A stretch of 47,578 nt of DNA from Acidobacteriota bacterium (GCA_021828285.1 JAKASG010000017.1:1-47578); one strand, 5' to 3'. Counted from the stretch's first letter, positions 9,074 through 18,278 are shown. Numbers and translations are program-made. The notes: generated by a model from the sequence alone, not told the origin.

Positions 9074-9897
9074 TGGAATACGGCTTGTCCACTTACCTCT
9101 TTGTTGACGAGCGCCTCAGCTCGCACATCCTCGACCGGATTCTCGAGGCGGGGATTCGCCGCCTCGAGATTTTTGGTGCGCGCCAGCACTTCGACTATCG
9201 GGATCCTCATCACGTGAACGACGTGGCCCAATGGTTCAAAGATCATGACGTCGCGCTGGGCGGGCTTCATGCCCCGCTTTTCGACGACACGGACTGGGGA
9301 CGGAGCGGCGGGCGTCCGGTTTCCATCGCCTATCTTGAAAAGCGCCATCGTCTTGACTCGATGGAAGAAATCAAGCGGGCCCTGGAAGTGGCTGAGAAGC
9401 TCCCTTTTCGCTACCTGGTCCTGCACATGGGCTTGCCGGGCGAGGAGTTTGAAACCGAAAAATTCGATGCGGCCCTGACGTCCGTCGAGCATCTTCACAT
9501 CTTCGCCAAAGAGCGAGGCGTCGAAATCCTGCTGGAAAATACTCCCAATAAGCTGAGTGAACCTGAGCGCCTCGTGCAATTCATCCACTTCTCGCATCTG
9601 GGGCTTAAAATTTGCTTCGATACCGGCCACGCGCATATGGCCGGCGGCGTGGGGCCTGCCTTTGAGACGCTCAAAGCCCACATCGTTTCCGCGCACGTTC
9701 ACGATAACGGAAGTGAAAGCGACGACCACTTGATGCCGTTTGACGGCGGCATCAATTGGTCTGAAGCGATGCGCGCTTTCCGCGGCGCTCCGGGCTCTCC
9801 CGTCTTGAACCTCGAGTTGAGGAATCTTCATCCGGGCCGGTCGCCCCGTCTTGCCAAAGTGCGCGAAATCATCGCGCGGCTGGATGCCACCGCCTGA
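9073..9897 (+). CDS. TIM-barrel sugar isomerase/epimerase or endonuclease IV-fold protein
   Basis: This 274-residue protein has the xylose isomerase-like TIM-barrel pattern. Metal-binding candidates are EILLENTPN (Glu), [15 protein letters not shown] (Asp, His), [15 protein letters not shown] (His, Asp) and LNLELRN (Glu), spaced as in sugar phosphate isomerase/epimerase and AP endonuclease family 2 proteins. The substrate is unknown. ATG at 9073 shares bases with the ggt stop (TGATG), so the two are translationally coupled. The open frame runs upstream inside ggt, but the barrel starts at [11 protein letters not shown]. Its end lies 13 bases before the asnS start. Confidence 0.8.
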   Translation: MEYGLSTYLFVDERLSSHILDRILEAGIRRLEIFGARQHFDYRDPHHVNDVAQWFKDHDVALGGLHAPLFDDTDWGRSGGRPVSIAYLEKRHRLDSMEEIKRALEVAEKLPFRYLVLHMGLPGEEFETEKFDAALTSVEHLHIFAKERGVEILLENTPNKLSEPERLVQFIHFSHLGLKICFDTGHAHMAGGVGPAFETLKAHIVSAHVHDNGSESDDHLMPFDGGINWSEAMRAFRGAPGSPVLNLELRNLHPGRSPRLAKVREIIARLDATA

Positions 9898-9910
9898 AAG
9901 GGATTCGCTC

Positions 9911-11215
9911 GTGCCCTCTGCCATCGAAATTCGTAACATCGCGCAATTCGCCGGACAGGAAGTTCGGATCGAAGGCTGGCTCTATAATTTGCGCGAAAGC
10001 GGGAAAATCGTTTTTCCGCTCGTGCGCGACGGAACCGGCATTCTGCAGTGTGTCGCAGTCAAAAGCGCCCTTCCGCCCGAAGTCTTTGAACGGATTCGCG
10101 GCCTTACCCAGGAATCATCGTTGGGCGTCACGGGCCGGGTGCGGCAGGAGAAGCGCGCTCCCGGCGGCTACGAGCTTGACGTCACGGACCTCGACGTAAT
10201 CCACCGCGTGCCGGAAGATCGCCCCTACCCGATCACTCCGAAAGAGCATGGCGTTGATTTCCTGATGGATCATCGTCACCTTTGGCTGCGGTCCTCGCGG
10301 CAGCGGGCGATTCTCGGCGTGCGTCACGAAATCATTCGAGCCTGCCGGGATTTTTTCGATGACCGCGGCTTCACGCTCGTGGATACGCCTATCCTGACGC
10401 CGAGCGCCTGCGAAGGCACGACCACGCTTTTTGAAGTCGCGTATTTTGAGGACAAAGCTTTCCTCACGCAATCCGGACAACTCTATAACGAAGCGGCTGC
10501 GATGGCTGTGGGCAAAACCTATTGCTTCGGCCCTACTTTTCGCGCTGAAAAATCGAAGACTCGCCGGCACCTGACGGAATTCTGGATGATCGAGCCGGAA
10601 GTCGCTTTCGCAAGGCTCGATGACGTGATGACCCTCGCCGAGCAACTGGTCGCCTTCGTGGTGGGTCGAGTTCTCGAAAAGCGCCGAGGCGAATTGAAGT
10701 CGCTCGAGCGCGACGTCAGCAGGCTCGAAAAGTGCGTTCCGCCGTTCCCTCGCCTCGCTTATGACGAGGCGGTGAAAATGTTAAAGGAGAAGGGCAGCGC
10801 AATCGAATGGGGCGGCGACTTCGGCGGGACGGATGAAACTTTGCTTTCCCAGGACTCCGACAAGCCCTTGCTCGTCCATCGCTATCCGAGCCGCGTGAAA
10901 GCATTCTATATGGCGCCCGATCCGGCGCGGCCGGAAGTGGCGCTCTGCGTGGATGTGCTCGCGCCCGAAGGCTACGGCGAAATCATCGGCGGCGGCGAGC
11001 GCCTCGCGGATGAGCGAGTGCTCGTCGAGCGCATCGAAGAGCAAAAGCTTCCGCGAGAAGCCTTCGAATGGTATCTCGACCTGCGCCGCTACGGCAGCGT
11101 GCCGCACTCAGGTTTCGGGATGGGCATCGAGCGAGTCGTCGCCTGGATCTGCGGCCTCGATCACGTCCGCGAAACCATTCCATTCCCTCGCATGTTATAC
11201 CGCCTGACGCCTTAA
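9911..11215 (+). CDS. asnS: Asparaginyl-tRNA synthetase
   Basis: This 434-residue class IIb aminoacyl-tRNA synthetase charges tRNA-Asn. The N-terminal OB-fold anticodon domain ([18 protein letters not shown]) is followed by the class II core: [18 protein letters not shown] (motif 1 region), [20 protein letters not shown] (motif 2) and [16 protein letters not shown] (motif 3), ending in IPFPRML. The whole protein resembles the Thermus AsnRS as I remember it, and the motif 2 and 3 forms favour Asn over Asp. GTG at 9911 is preceded by GAAAGG nine bases upstream, which decides the start over ATG at 9884. Confidence 0.92.
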   Translation: MPSAIEIRNIAQFAGQEVRIEGWLYNLRESGKIVFPLVRDGTGILQCVAVKSALPPEVFERIRGLTQESSLGVTGRVRQEKRAPGGYELDVTDLDVIHRVPEDRPYPITPKEHGVDFLMDHRHLWLRSSRQRAILGVRHEIIRACRDFFDDRGFTLVDTPILTPSACEGTTTLFEVAYFEDKAFLTQSGQLYNEAAAMAVGKTYCFGPTFRAEKSKTRRHLTEFWMIEPEVAFARLDDVMTLAEQLVAFVVGRVLEKRRGELKSLERDVSRLEKCVPPFPRLAYDEAVKMLKEKGSAIEWGGDFGGTDETLLSQDSDKPLLVHRYPSRVKAFYMAPDPARPEVALCVDVLAPEGYGEIIGGGERLADERVLVERIEEQKLPREAFEWYLDLRRYGSVPHSGFGMGIERVVAWICGLDHVRETIPFPRMLYRLTP

Positions 11216-11310
11216 TCCGGCGACTGCCCTTCGTCTCATGTTGCGTTTTTCAACGATCCGTGAGAAAACGACAGCTTGGCGATACAATTGACTCATGTCG
11301 GAGGGTCGCA

Positions 11311-12381
11311 ATGAAAGCGAAACACTCAATATTCGCCGCGCAGGGATTTCGCCGCCTGCACGAATCTAAATCCGCGCCGGGTGGCCGCTTCGTGCGGAGC
11401 GCAGGAGCGGGCGAGCGGAAACAATGCCCGAGCGCAAGGGGTTGGCTCGCGTTTGTGCTTGGCGGCTTCAGCTTGATTTTGATGCTCGCGCCGGCTCTTC
11501 CGGCGGCGCACCCCACTGCGGCCAAAGCGACCGCAACCTACAAAATCACCGCCATCGCGAACATTCACCTCCGTGATAAGTCCTCGAAAGACGCCGGCTA
11601 TGTTTTCGGACATTTACTCGGCTTCGAGCGCGCTTTCACGCTTGAAGGCGCGGCGGGAAAGCCCGTGATTTTTTACAAGGTGAACGACTATCAATACATC
11701 GAAGTGACTCCCGGTTGGTCGAATTCCTCGGAGAAGCGTTACTTGAGTCTCGGCTATCGCACGACGAACGCAGAGGCGCTTCGAGCGCATTTGGCCGAAA
11801 GCGGCTTCGATCCGCAGCCTGTGCATACGCTCGCCGACGGCAACCTTGGCTTCGAAGTTCAGGATCCGGAAGGGCATCACATCGAGTTCGTCCAATATGT
11901 GGCGAATTCCCGCACGGGCAGGTTGCGCGGGAAGCTGCTTTCCAGCCGGCGCATTAGCGAAGTGATCATTCACACGGGCTATCAAGTGATGAGCAAGGAC
12001 GCCGAGGACCGGTTTTATAGCGCCGCGCTACATTTCCCGGAAATGTGGTATGGCGGCATGAAGCCGAGCGTCGTTGATTGGTTCGACCGGCGCACAGTGA
12101 ACGGTCCAGATTGGATCGAATACATGCTTCGCGCGCCGAGCAATGCTCCGCTGCGCGAGCGTGGTGTGATCAACCATTTTTCGCTCGGCGTGTATCACAT
12201 GCACGCTGTTTACCGCACACTGGTTGCGCGAGGCTGGAAGCCTACCCAAAAGCCCCAAATCGGACTGGACGGCAAATGGCAATTGAATCTCTATACGGCG
12301 GCCGGCACGCGCATTGAATTGATGGGCCCGCATCCGGTTCGAAAACCGTGCTGCTCAGCAATGAGGCCGGGAGGCTGGTAA
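11311..12381 (+). CDS. Exported protein with two VOC (glyoxalase-like) domains
   Basis: This 356-residue protein has a long basic N-terminus and a hydrophobic run (WLAFVLGGFSLILMLAPALP), a signal peptide or anchor. Two vicinal-oxygen-chelate repeats follow: the first spans about residues 75-200 (IANIHLRDKSSKDAGYVFGH to GHHIEFVQY), the second about 215-345 (SEVIIHTGYQVMSKDAEDRF to TRIELMGPHP). His and Glu at the usual metal-ligand places are visible (IHL, HIEF, IIHTG, IEL). The activity could be dioxygenase, lyase or binding, and the sequence does not tell. ATG at 11311 follows GGAGGG by five bases, a strong ribosome site. It seems to be monocistronic. Confidence 0.75.
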   Translation: MKAKHSIFAAQGFRRLHESKSAPGGRFVRSAGAGERKQCPSARGWLAFVLGGFSLILMLAPALPAAHPTAAKATATYKITAIANIHLRDKSSKDAGYVFGHLLGFERAFTLEGAAGKPVIFYKVNDYQYIEVTPGWSNSSEKRYLSLGYRTTNAEALRAHLAESGFDPQPVHTLADGNLGFEVQDPEGHHIEFVQYVANSRTGRLRGKLLSSRRISEVIIHTGYQVMSKDAEDRFYSAALHFPEMWYGGMKPSVVDWFDRRTVNGPDWIEYMLRAPSNAPLRERGVINHFSLGVYHMHAVYRTLVARGWKPTQKPQIGLDGKWQLNLYTAAGTRIELMGPHPVRKPCCSAMRPGGW

Positions 12382-12528
12382 AACGACCGCGCGCATAAGC
12401 CTTCAGCGACGGAGAATTTAGGACCCGAAATTGGCCCCTATATGCCTGAAATCAGGGTTGGGGAGCTTCACCCGAGATCCGTGACCGGAGGGTTTAGCGG
12501 CTGGCGTCCCTTCAAAGTTCATCGAATT

Positions 12529-12556
12529 TTAACCTTGAATTAACACGGTTCTGACA
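12529..12556 (+). promoter_or_regulatory. Candidate Pho box: three hexamers at 11-bp spacing
   Basis: TTAACC (12529), TTAACA (12540) and CTGACA (12551) start exactly 11 bases apart, with A+T-rich spacers TTGAA and CGGTT. Direct repeats of TTAACA-like or CTGTCA-like hexamers at 11-bp spacing are the binding mode of PhoP/PhoB response regulators. The gene pair downstream fits phosphate-starvation control. No good -10 can be placed with certainty. Confidence 0.4.
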
Positions 12557-12637
12557 TTGATGCGGTTGAATCGAAGTGAGATGGAGGGGCGAAGGGCGCA
12601 GCGTGCCTATCCAATCCCCTCCTGTCGTGCGGCGAAG

Positions 12638-12655
12638 GGCGGCCTTCAGGCCGCC
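12638..12655 (+). repeat. Perfect 7-bp GC hairpin GGCGGCC-TTCA-GGCCGCC
   Basis: This inverted repeat has a four-base loop and lies either in the leader or in the first codons of the glycosyltransferase, depending on the start. It may be a REP-like remnant or a structure that limits translation. No T-run follows, so a terminator is unlikely. Confidence 0.5.
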
Positions 12656-12686
12656 TTCGAATTCCAGCCCGACCCGGCCCGTTCCG

Positions 12687-13874
12687 ATGGTTGAGATCGC
12701 TCCCAGATCGCCGCGTCGCGCGGCGAGAATGACGCTCGTCTACTTTGACGCAGGCGGCGGCCATCGCGCCGCGGCCCGTGCGCTCGAGAGCGCCATTTCA
12801 ATGGCTGAATTGCCCTGGGAAATTTCATTCCTTAATCTTCAGGACCTGCTCAATCAGGTTGACCTGGTTCGCAAACTGACCACCCTCCGGTCGCAGGATG
12901 TTTACAACCTGATGCTGGAGAAGGGATGGACGCTCGGCGCGGCGCAACTACTCAAGGTACTGCACAGGTTGATTCGCATTTATTACCGCAGCATTGTGAA
13001 GCTGCTCGTTCGTCATTGGCAGGATGCGCGGCCGGATCTCGTGGTCTCGCTCGTGCCGAATTTCAACAAGGCTCTCGCGGAAAGTATTCGGAGATTTTCC
13101 ACGGCTGTTCCGTTCGCCACAATTCTGACCGATCTCGCCGATTACCCGCCGCATTTCTGGATCGAGCGCGAGTCCGAATACCTGATCTGCGGAACTGAAT
13201 TTGCAGCGGAGCAAGGGCGAAGGATCAGCCATGCGCCGGAACGTGTTATCCGCGTGTCCGGAATGATCCTGAATCCCGATTTCTACGCCCCGCCGCTTGA
13301 GGGCCGGACCAAGCAGAGGGAAGCGCTAGGGCTCGATGCCGGTCTTACGACGGGTCTCGTCATGTTCGGCGGCCACGGATCGAGCTCGATGCTTACCCTT
13401 GCGGGCGAGCTCGCCTCGTTCAAGGACCTTCAACTGATCTTCATCTGTGGCCACAATCGGCGCCTCGAATCCCGCCTGCGCAGCATCCGTTTTAACCTGC
13501 CCGTTCACATTGAAGGGTTCACGCGGGAAGTACCGCGCTTCATGCAGATGTCGGACTTTTTCATCGGCAAGCCCGGGCCCGGGAGCATCAGTGAAGCGCT
13601 TCTGATGGGATTGCCGGTCATTGTCGAAAGGAATGTGTGGACGCTTCCGCAAGAACGCTTCAATACGGATTGGATTCGGGAGAATAATCTCGGAATTGTT
13701 GTTCGCAGCTTTCGCGCCGTCTCTCCGGCGGTCGAAAAACTGGTTTCGCCCGGGACGCTTGCCCTTTATCGCTCGAACGTTCGCCGCATCGAAAACCGCG
13801 CCGTTTTTGAGATTCCGGAAATTCTCGCGCGCATTCTCGAAGACTCGAAAGGAGAACAAAAACTTGCCCTTTGA
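12687..13874 (+). CDS. MGDG-synthase/MurG-type glycosyltransferase, probable glycolipid synthase
   Basis: This 395-residue GT-B enzyme resembles diacylglycerol glycosyltransferases of the MGDG synthase family. The glycine loop is YFDAGGGHRAAARALESAI near residue 18. An N-terminal domain includes the signature SLVPNFNKALAES, and the donor-site region is VMFGGHGSSSML then FFIGKPGPGSISEALLMGLP and WTLPQERFNTDWI. These enzymes move a hexose from UDP-sugar to diacylglycerol at the inner leaflet. The start is uncertain: GTG 12576, ATG 12687 or ATG 12729, none with a good ribosome site. The stop overlaps the next gene by 11 bases, so the two are one operon. A polyprenol-sugar or peptidoglycan acceptor cannot be excluded. 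Confidence 0.78.
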   Translation: MVEIAPRSPRRAARMTLVYFDAGGGHRAAARALESAISMAELPWEISFLNLQDLLNQVDLVRKLTTLRSQDVYNLMLEKGWTLGAAQLLKVLHRLIRIYYRSIVKLLVRHWQDARPDLVVSLVPNFNKALAESIRRFSTAVPFATILTDLADYPPHFWIERESEYLICGTEFAAEQGRRISHAPERVIRVSGMILNPDFYAPPLEGRTKQREALGLDAGLTTGLVMFGGHGSSSMLTLAGELASFKDLQLIFICGHNRRLESRLRSIRFNLPVHIEGFTREVPRFMQMSDFFIGKPGPGSISEALLMGLPVIVERNVWTLPQERFNTDWIRENNLGIVVRSFRAVSPAVEKLVSPGTLALYRSNVRRIENRAVFEIPEILARILEDSKGEQKLAL

Positions 13875-14682
13875 AGAGACGACGCTGCTTCGAGCGTTTC
13901 GCGCCGGAGGAACCGACCGCGAACGATCCGTTTACCCTCTCCGCCGCGACTTCACAAGCCGTGCCTGCGAGACAGTTATTCTCTCCGATTTGCATCTCGG
14001 GTCGGAGGTCAGCCGCGCTCACGACGCACACCAACTTCTGAAGAGCCTGTCGTTTCGAAGGCTGATTCTTCTGGGCGATATCTTCTGCGATCTCAATTTC
14101 GCGCGCCTGAAGCGGGAACATTGGGAGCTGCTTTCCTACGTGCGCAAACTTTCAAATCCCAAGCGCAATGTCGAAGTCATCTGGGTCGAAGGCAATCACG
14201 ACCGAGGCCTCACGGAAGTCATGTCTCACCTGGTCGGCGTTCAGGTTTATGAGGAATATTCCTGGCGCTTTGCGGGACGGAAATATCTTGCCATCCACGG
14301 CCATCAGTTCGACCGCTTTCTCGTCAATAATAGCGCGATCAGCGCCCTGGGCGCGTTCATTTACATCCATCTCCAGCGATTCGACTCGAAAAGTCATCGC
14401 CTCAGCCGGTTTCTCGACCGCCAGAACTCGAAGTGGCTGCGACTCTCGCCCAAAGTGGAATCCGGCGCCATCGCCTACGCAAAGATCCACGGAGCGGACG
14501 TCGTCTTCTGCGGACACACGCATCTGCCGCTCGAAACCGCCCGCGACGGCATTTGCTATTGCAATTCCGGCTGCTGGACCAACGAATCTCCAACCTATAT
14601 CACCGTGGATGAGCGCGGCGCGCGCGTCCGGCGGTACGCACTTCAGCCGGAATTCGAGTTTGCAGAGCTTGCGAATGCCTAG
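13864..14682 (+). CDS. PlcP-like calcineurin-fold metallophosphoesterase
   Basis: This 272-residue metallophosphoesterase has all metal motifs in order: LSDLHLGS (D-x-H), LLGDIFCD, WVEGNHDRG, IHGHQFD and CGHTHLP. The IHG(D/H)QFD box and the NSGCW tail resemble PlcP, the phospholipase C that strips head groups from phospholipids in Rhizobiales under phosphate starvation. They also resemble LpxH-type UDP-diacylglucosamine hydrolases, the main alternative. TTG at 13864 has GGAG nine bases upstream and overlaps the glycosyltransferase stop by 11 bases. The open frame extends back to 13621, but that part is inside the upstream gene. Pairing with a diacylglycerol glycosyltransferase favours the PlcP reading: diacylglycerol made here would feed its neighbour. 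Confidence 0.72.
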   Translation: MPFEETTLLRAFRAGGTDRERSVYPLRRDFTSRACETVILSDLHLGSEVSRAHDAHQLLKSLSFRRLILLGDIFCDLNFARLKREHWELLSYVRKLSNPKRNVEVIWVEGNHDRGLTEVMSHLVGVQVYEEYSWRFAGRKYLAIHGHQFDRFLVNNSAISALGAFIYIHLQRFDSKSHRLSRFLDRQNSKWLRLSPKVESGAIAYAKIHGADVVFCGHTHLPLETARDGICYCNSGCWTNESPTYITVDERGARVRRYALQPEFEFAELANA

Positions 14683-14857
14683 CTTTTTCAAACGGCTTTG
14701 ACTTTCGTTCCGTTTCTGCTCGGGCGGCACATCAAAAGAGCGGGGAACTTCACACCAGATTCTTTTGATGGCGCGCGCCTTTCCGCCTTACGCCGCATCC
14801 AATCGAAATACGCCCAAAAGGGGCTGCCGGACGGACCGGCGGCATAAGGAGAAGGGG

Positions 14858-15976
14858 ATGCTCCAACGATGTCTCGCGGCAGTATTGATTCTGGCCGGTG
14901 TGGCCGTTCAAGCGCGCGCCGGTCATGTAACGCTCAAAGACGGGGAAAGTCTCGAAGGCGAGCTCATCAAGGTCGAAGCCGGCAGTTTGACCTTCAAATC
15001 GGCTGACCTCGGACCATTGACCGTGCCCCTCAGTCAAATCTCAACCCTCTCGACAACGAAACCCGCCGTCGTGGTTCTGGAAGGCGGGAAAACGCTTCAC
15101 GGGACGATTTCCGTTTCGTCCGCCGGCAAGTGGAGCGTCACATCCGCCAGCGGTTCGCAGGAATTCCAAAGCGGCGATATCCAGGGCATCTTGCCGGAAG
15201 CGGCGTATCATGCGCAGCTTACCGCCGAGCACGCCCGGATCTGGCAAGCGTGGAAAGGCGCTGCGAGCGCGGGCTACAGCCTTCAGAAGGGCGCGGAGAA
15301 TGCGCATTCCATCAGCCTCAACGTCAACGCCACGCGCCACCGGCCGAGCGGCTTTGGAATCGTGAGTCACTGGCGCACCGACGCGATGCTCACCATGCTC
15401 TTTGCTTCCACGAATCAAAGCGGTCTCGAGATCAGTTCTAATACGCTGAGCGCCTCCATCCGCCAGAACTACATGTTCAAGCCGCACGATTTCGTTTTCG
15501 TTCTTGCCGAAGCCGACCACATCGAGCCGCAGAACCTCTACCTGCGGCAGACATACGGCGGAGGACTGGGCCGCGATCTGATAGAGAAGAAGGCGTTGTC
15601 TCTGAGCGTTTTAGGCGGATTGACTTTTGTGAATGAAAAATTCTCCGGCCCGCCCGCCAACCAATATGCCGAAGCGCTCGCGGGCGAGCGTGTTCGGCTG
15701 CAATTGTTCAAGGGCGCAACGCTCGACCACTACCTGGATTTTTATCCGAATCTGACCAGCGGCGGCCAATATCGCTTCGACACCTCAACCCTGATCGGCT
15801 TTCATCTGTTCAAGCGCCTGACGGCCAACCTCGGCGTGACCGATTTCTATACAAGCCACGTTGTTCAAGGCAATCCGATCACCGTGGTCGGCTCCGGCGG
15901 AACGGTGATTACACTCCCGCCTTCCGCGACCAAAAATAACTTCGCATTCACCACGGGTTTGGGCGTTACTTTCTGA
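14858..15976 (+). CDS. DUF481-like outer membrane protein (YdiY-like)
   Basis: This 372-residue protein has a signal peptide (MLQRCLAAVLILAGVAVQARA). A small beta-rich domain with the pattern HVTLKDGESLEGELIKVEAG follows, repeated weakly as VVLEGGKTLHGTISV. The C-terminal 230 residues show alternating beta strands ending in a phenylalanine-terminated strand (NFAFTTGLGVTF), as expected for an outer-membrane barrel. This matches the DUF481 family. Function is unknown. ATG at 14858 has AAGGAGAAGGGG directly upstream. Its stop region overlaps the 3' end of the convergent oxidoreductase gene by 11 bases. It is not clearly in an operon with the metallophosphoesterase, 175 bases away. Confidence 0.75.
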   Translation: MLQRCLAAVLILAGVAVQARAGHVTLKDGESLEGELIKVEAGSLTFKSADLGPLTVPLSQISTLSTTKPAVVVLEGGKTLHGTISVSSAGKWSVTSASGSQEFQSGDIQGILPEAAYHAQLTAEHARIWQAWKGAASAGYSLQKGAENAHSISLNVNATRHRPSGFGIVSHWRTDAMLTMLFASTNQSGLEISSNTLSASIRQNYMFKPHDFVFVLAEADHIEPQNLYLRQTYGGGLGRDLIEKKALSLSVLGGLTFVNEKFSGPPANQYAEALAGERVRLQLFKGATLDHYLDFYPNLTSGGQYRFDTSTLIGFHLFKRLTANLGVTDFYTSHVVQGNPITVVGSGGTVITLPPSATKNNFAFTTGLGVTF

Positions 15977-18278
15977 TCGCTTCTGATGAGGGCGCCATCG
16001 GCTTGATCCCGATCAGGCTCGTCGAGGGCTTGCCGCGTCCGAAGCTCAGCACATCCATAGGACAGACGGTGACGCAGATGCCGCAGCCGATGCAGGAAGA
16101 GTTTGCGTTGGTAATCGGCTCCTGCCTGAGCGCGAAGTTCATCACGTTGATTCCGACGAGGCAGTTCCGCGAGCATTCCGTGCATGCGATGCACTTATCG
16201 TTCGCTTCGATGCGGTAACGGCTGACGCCGAGTCTGGTCCAGAAGCGGCTGTAAAGCTCCATCATCTTGGCCAGTGGACACCAATAGCGGCACCAGATTT
16301 TCCCGCCGAGAAACGGATAAAGCGTCACAGGCAAGATGCCGACCAGCCAAACGTCCGCGGCGATGTGATAAGCCGCTTCGCCGATTGACGCCGGATGGCG
16401 AAGCCCGGCGAGGCTGTTGTCGGCCAGCAAAGCGAGCGTCACGATCGTCGCCGCCGCCAGCACCACTCCATTCATGTGCTCCCATTTTTGGCTGGTTTTG
16501 CCTTTGGGTGCGAGATGGCGCCAGCGATCGCCGAAAGTTTCCGCGAGTCCGCCGCAGCCGCAAATCCACGAGCAGTAACGCTTGCCGTTCCATAGGGCGA
16601 AGATCGGCAGAAGCACGAACGCGAGCAGCACGCCCCAGACAATCCAAATTTTGCTCGGATCGCCGAGAAACGTGTAGAAGAAAAGCGGCCAGGAGTAAAC
16701 GATGCCGTAGCTCCGCCACGCCTGATCGGCAAAGGCGGGATCGTGCGCCAGGCGGACGCCGACCCATTGATACTTAACCGCCCAATCGAAGAGGAATTCG
16801 GGAATCAGGAAAAAGAAGGTCCATTGAAAGCTGAGCAAGCTGACGTAACGCCACACCTGGAATTTATCCTTGCGGTCGAGCCCCCATCGCTTGAGCGCCT
16901 GAATGCCGAAGACGGTCATAAGCACGGTATAAAGCACCGTGTACCAGAAGGACGCAGGCCGATGGAACAATGAGAAGAAATCGTAACCCCAGCCCTTATA
17001 AGGCCAATACTCCCCGCCCGAGCCGTTGATCTTGATTCCGTAAATCGAGTAGCAAGTGAAGAAGGAAATGCCGAGCCACGAGAAACGATCGCCGCCGAGA
17101 CCTGTTCCGATGAGCGCGCCCATCGCGGCGGAAAAAATCGCCGCGCCCGCCCAAGCCGGTATTTGATGGATAAAACCGAGCGAGGCTTTTCCACCGAAAA
17201 TCCACGCGCCGAGGAACATCAGGAAAGTCAGCCCCGCCGCGCGGATCCAATTTCCGTTCCATTCGTTCTCAAGCTTTAGGCCGAGCGACTTCAGGAATTT
17301 CCCAGGAAACTCCGAGCCGGCCAGCACGAACGCACGGTCGAAGGGAATTTGCTGCGCCGTCTTCTTGCCGTCTTTTTCAACGGCGAGTGTCGCGCCGCCC
17401 TCACCGAACGCCGTGACGCTCGAGTTGAGGGTGACGTTCAGCCGGCCTGCCGCGACGGCTTCGGCGATTTTTCTCTCATTGTCCTTAAAGAGCCGCGTGA
17501 ATTCCGGGCCGCGATAACTGACGATGACGCGGTTTCGTTCGGCAAGCGCGAGCGCCGCTTCGGCAGCGCTGTTTCCGCCGCCTACGACGAGGATGTTTTC
17601 ATCGTGGTAGTGGCGCGGATTGTAAAGCCGGTGGTAGACCCGCTCCTGCTCTTCGCCCGGCACGCGCAGCTTGCGCGGGTCGCCGCGCTGGCCCGTGGCA
17701 AGAATCACACGCCGCGCTCGGTATTCGCCGCGCTCGCTTATCACAAGAAGAGTTTTGTCTTTCCGCCGCTCAATTGCTTTGACGCCTTCATTCACGCGCA
17801 CCTGGAGCTGATTTTCGCGGACGATTTGATGCCAGCGCGAGATCAGGTCTTCCTTGCGCGCGCCGTCGAGCCAGAGCTTTCCTTTCGGCGGAACGTCGTC
17901 CGGCTCGGCATAGACCCATTTGCCTTCGGGAAAATCCTCGATGGTGTTCGCGATCTTATTTTTCTCGAGGACCAGGCAGCGCAAGCCGCGGTCCTTCGCC
18001 GCGAGCGCCGCGTTCAAGCCGGCGGCGCCCGCGCCGACGATGAGCAGGTCATAAACGGCGGGATCGTCCGATCGCGCGTCGGGAAGGCTCGCGATGTGCG
18101 CCACAACGCTGTAGCCCTGCTCCATCGCCTGCTTGATCACCGGCGCGCCCGCCAGATCGCCGATGACGTAAAGCCCCCGAACGTTGCTCTCATTATGCGG
18201 CTTGAGCGCCGGGCGGCGCTCCGCCATATCCGCGCTTCTGAAAATTCCCTGGACGAATTGTTTCACCAGTTCGAGCAT
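15966..18278 (-). CDS. Fused flavin NAD(P)H reductase and polyferredoxin membrane protein
   Basis: This 770-residue protein combines a thioredoxin-reductase-like flavin domain with a NapH/NosR-like Fe-S membrane domain. Residues 30-65 hold a GLYVIGDLAGAPVIKQAMEQ segment, normally the C-terminal FAD motif. The FAD Rossmann motif IVGAGAAGLNAAL (about 80-92) and the NAD(P) motif VVGGGNSAAEAALAL (about 231-245) come after it, so the flavin domain looks circularly permuted. From about 345 there are 7-9 membrane spans. Cysteine motifs follow: CSWICGCGG, CRYWCP, CIACTECSRNC and CIGCGICVTVCP, the last two being 4Fe-4S ligands. It probably passes electrons from NAD(P)H through the membrane. ATG 18278 has GAGGG upstream; TTG 18323 is an alternative. 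Confidence 0.8.
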   Translation of the reverse strand: MLELVKQFVQGIFRSADMAERRPALKPHNESNVRGLYVIGDLAGAPVIKQAMEQGYSVVAHIASLPDARSDDPAVYDLLIVGAGAAGLNAALAAKDRGLRCLVLEKNKIANTIEDFPEGKWVYAEPDDVPPKGKLWLDGARKEDLISRWHQIVRENQLQVRVNEGVKAIERRKDKTLLVISERGEYRARRVILATGQRGDPRKLRVPGEEQERVYHRLYNPRHYHDENILVVGGGNSAAEAALALAERNRVIVSYRGPEFTRLFKDNERKIAEAVAAGRLNVTLNSSVTAFGEGGATLAVEKDGKKTAQQIPFDRAFVLAGSEFPGKFLKSLGLKLENEWNGNWIRAAGLTFLMFLGAWIFGGKASLGFIHQIPAWAGAAIFSAAMGALIGTGLGGDRFSWLGISFFTCYSIYGIKINGSGGEYWPYKGWGYDFFSLFHRPASFWYTVLYTVLMTVFGIQALKRWGLDRKDKFQVWRYVSLLSFQWTFFFLIPEFLFDWAVKYQWVGVRLAHDPAFADQAWRSYGIVYSWPLFFYTFLGDPSKIWIVWGVLLAFVLLPIFALWNGKRYCSWICGCGGLAETFGDRWRHLAPKGKTSQKWEHMNGVVLAAATIVTLALLADNSLAGLRHPASIGEAAYHIAADVWLVGILPVTLYPFLGGKIWCRYWCPLAKMMELYSRFWTRLGVSRYRIEANDKCIACTECSRNCLVGINVMNFALRQEPITNANSSCIGCGICVTVCPMDVLSFGRGKPSTSLIGIKPMAPSSEAIRK

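Larger units (their letters stand above)
12382..12686 (+). other. Intergenic region before the glycolipid gene pair
   Basis: The 305 bases between the VOC gene and the glycosyltransferase hold a small nested inverted repeat (CCTGAAATCAGG, about 12441-12455) that could help end the VOC transcript. They also hold the candidate Pho box at 12529-12556 and a GC-rich hairpin at 12638-12655. The glycosyltransferase frame is open back to GTG at 12576, so part of this stretch may be translated. Confidence 0.4.

Noticed and set aside
13864-14682. Plain assignment of the phosphoesterase as LpxH
   Set aside because: Possible, but no other lipid A genes are near, and the overlap with a diacylglycerol-type glycosyltransferase and the IHG-QFD box favour PlcP. 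Kept as the alternative.
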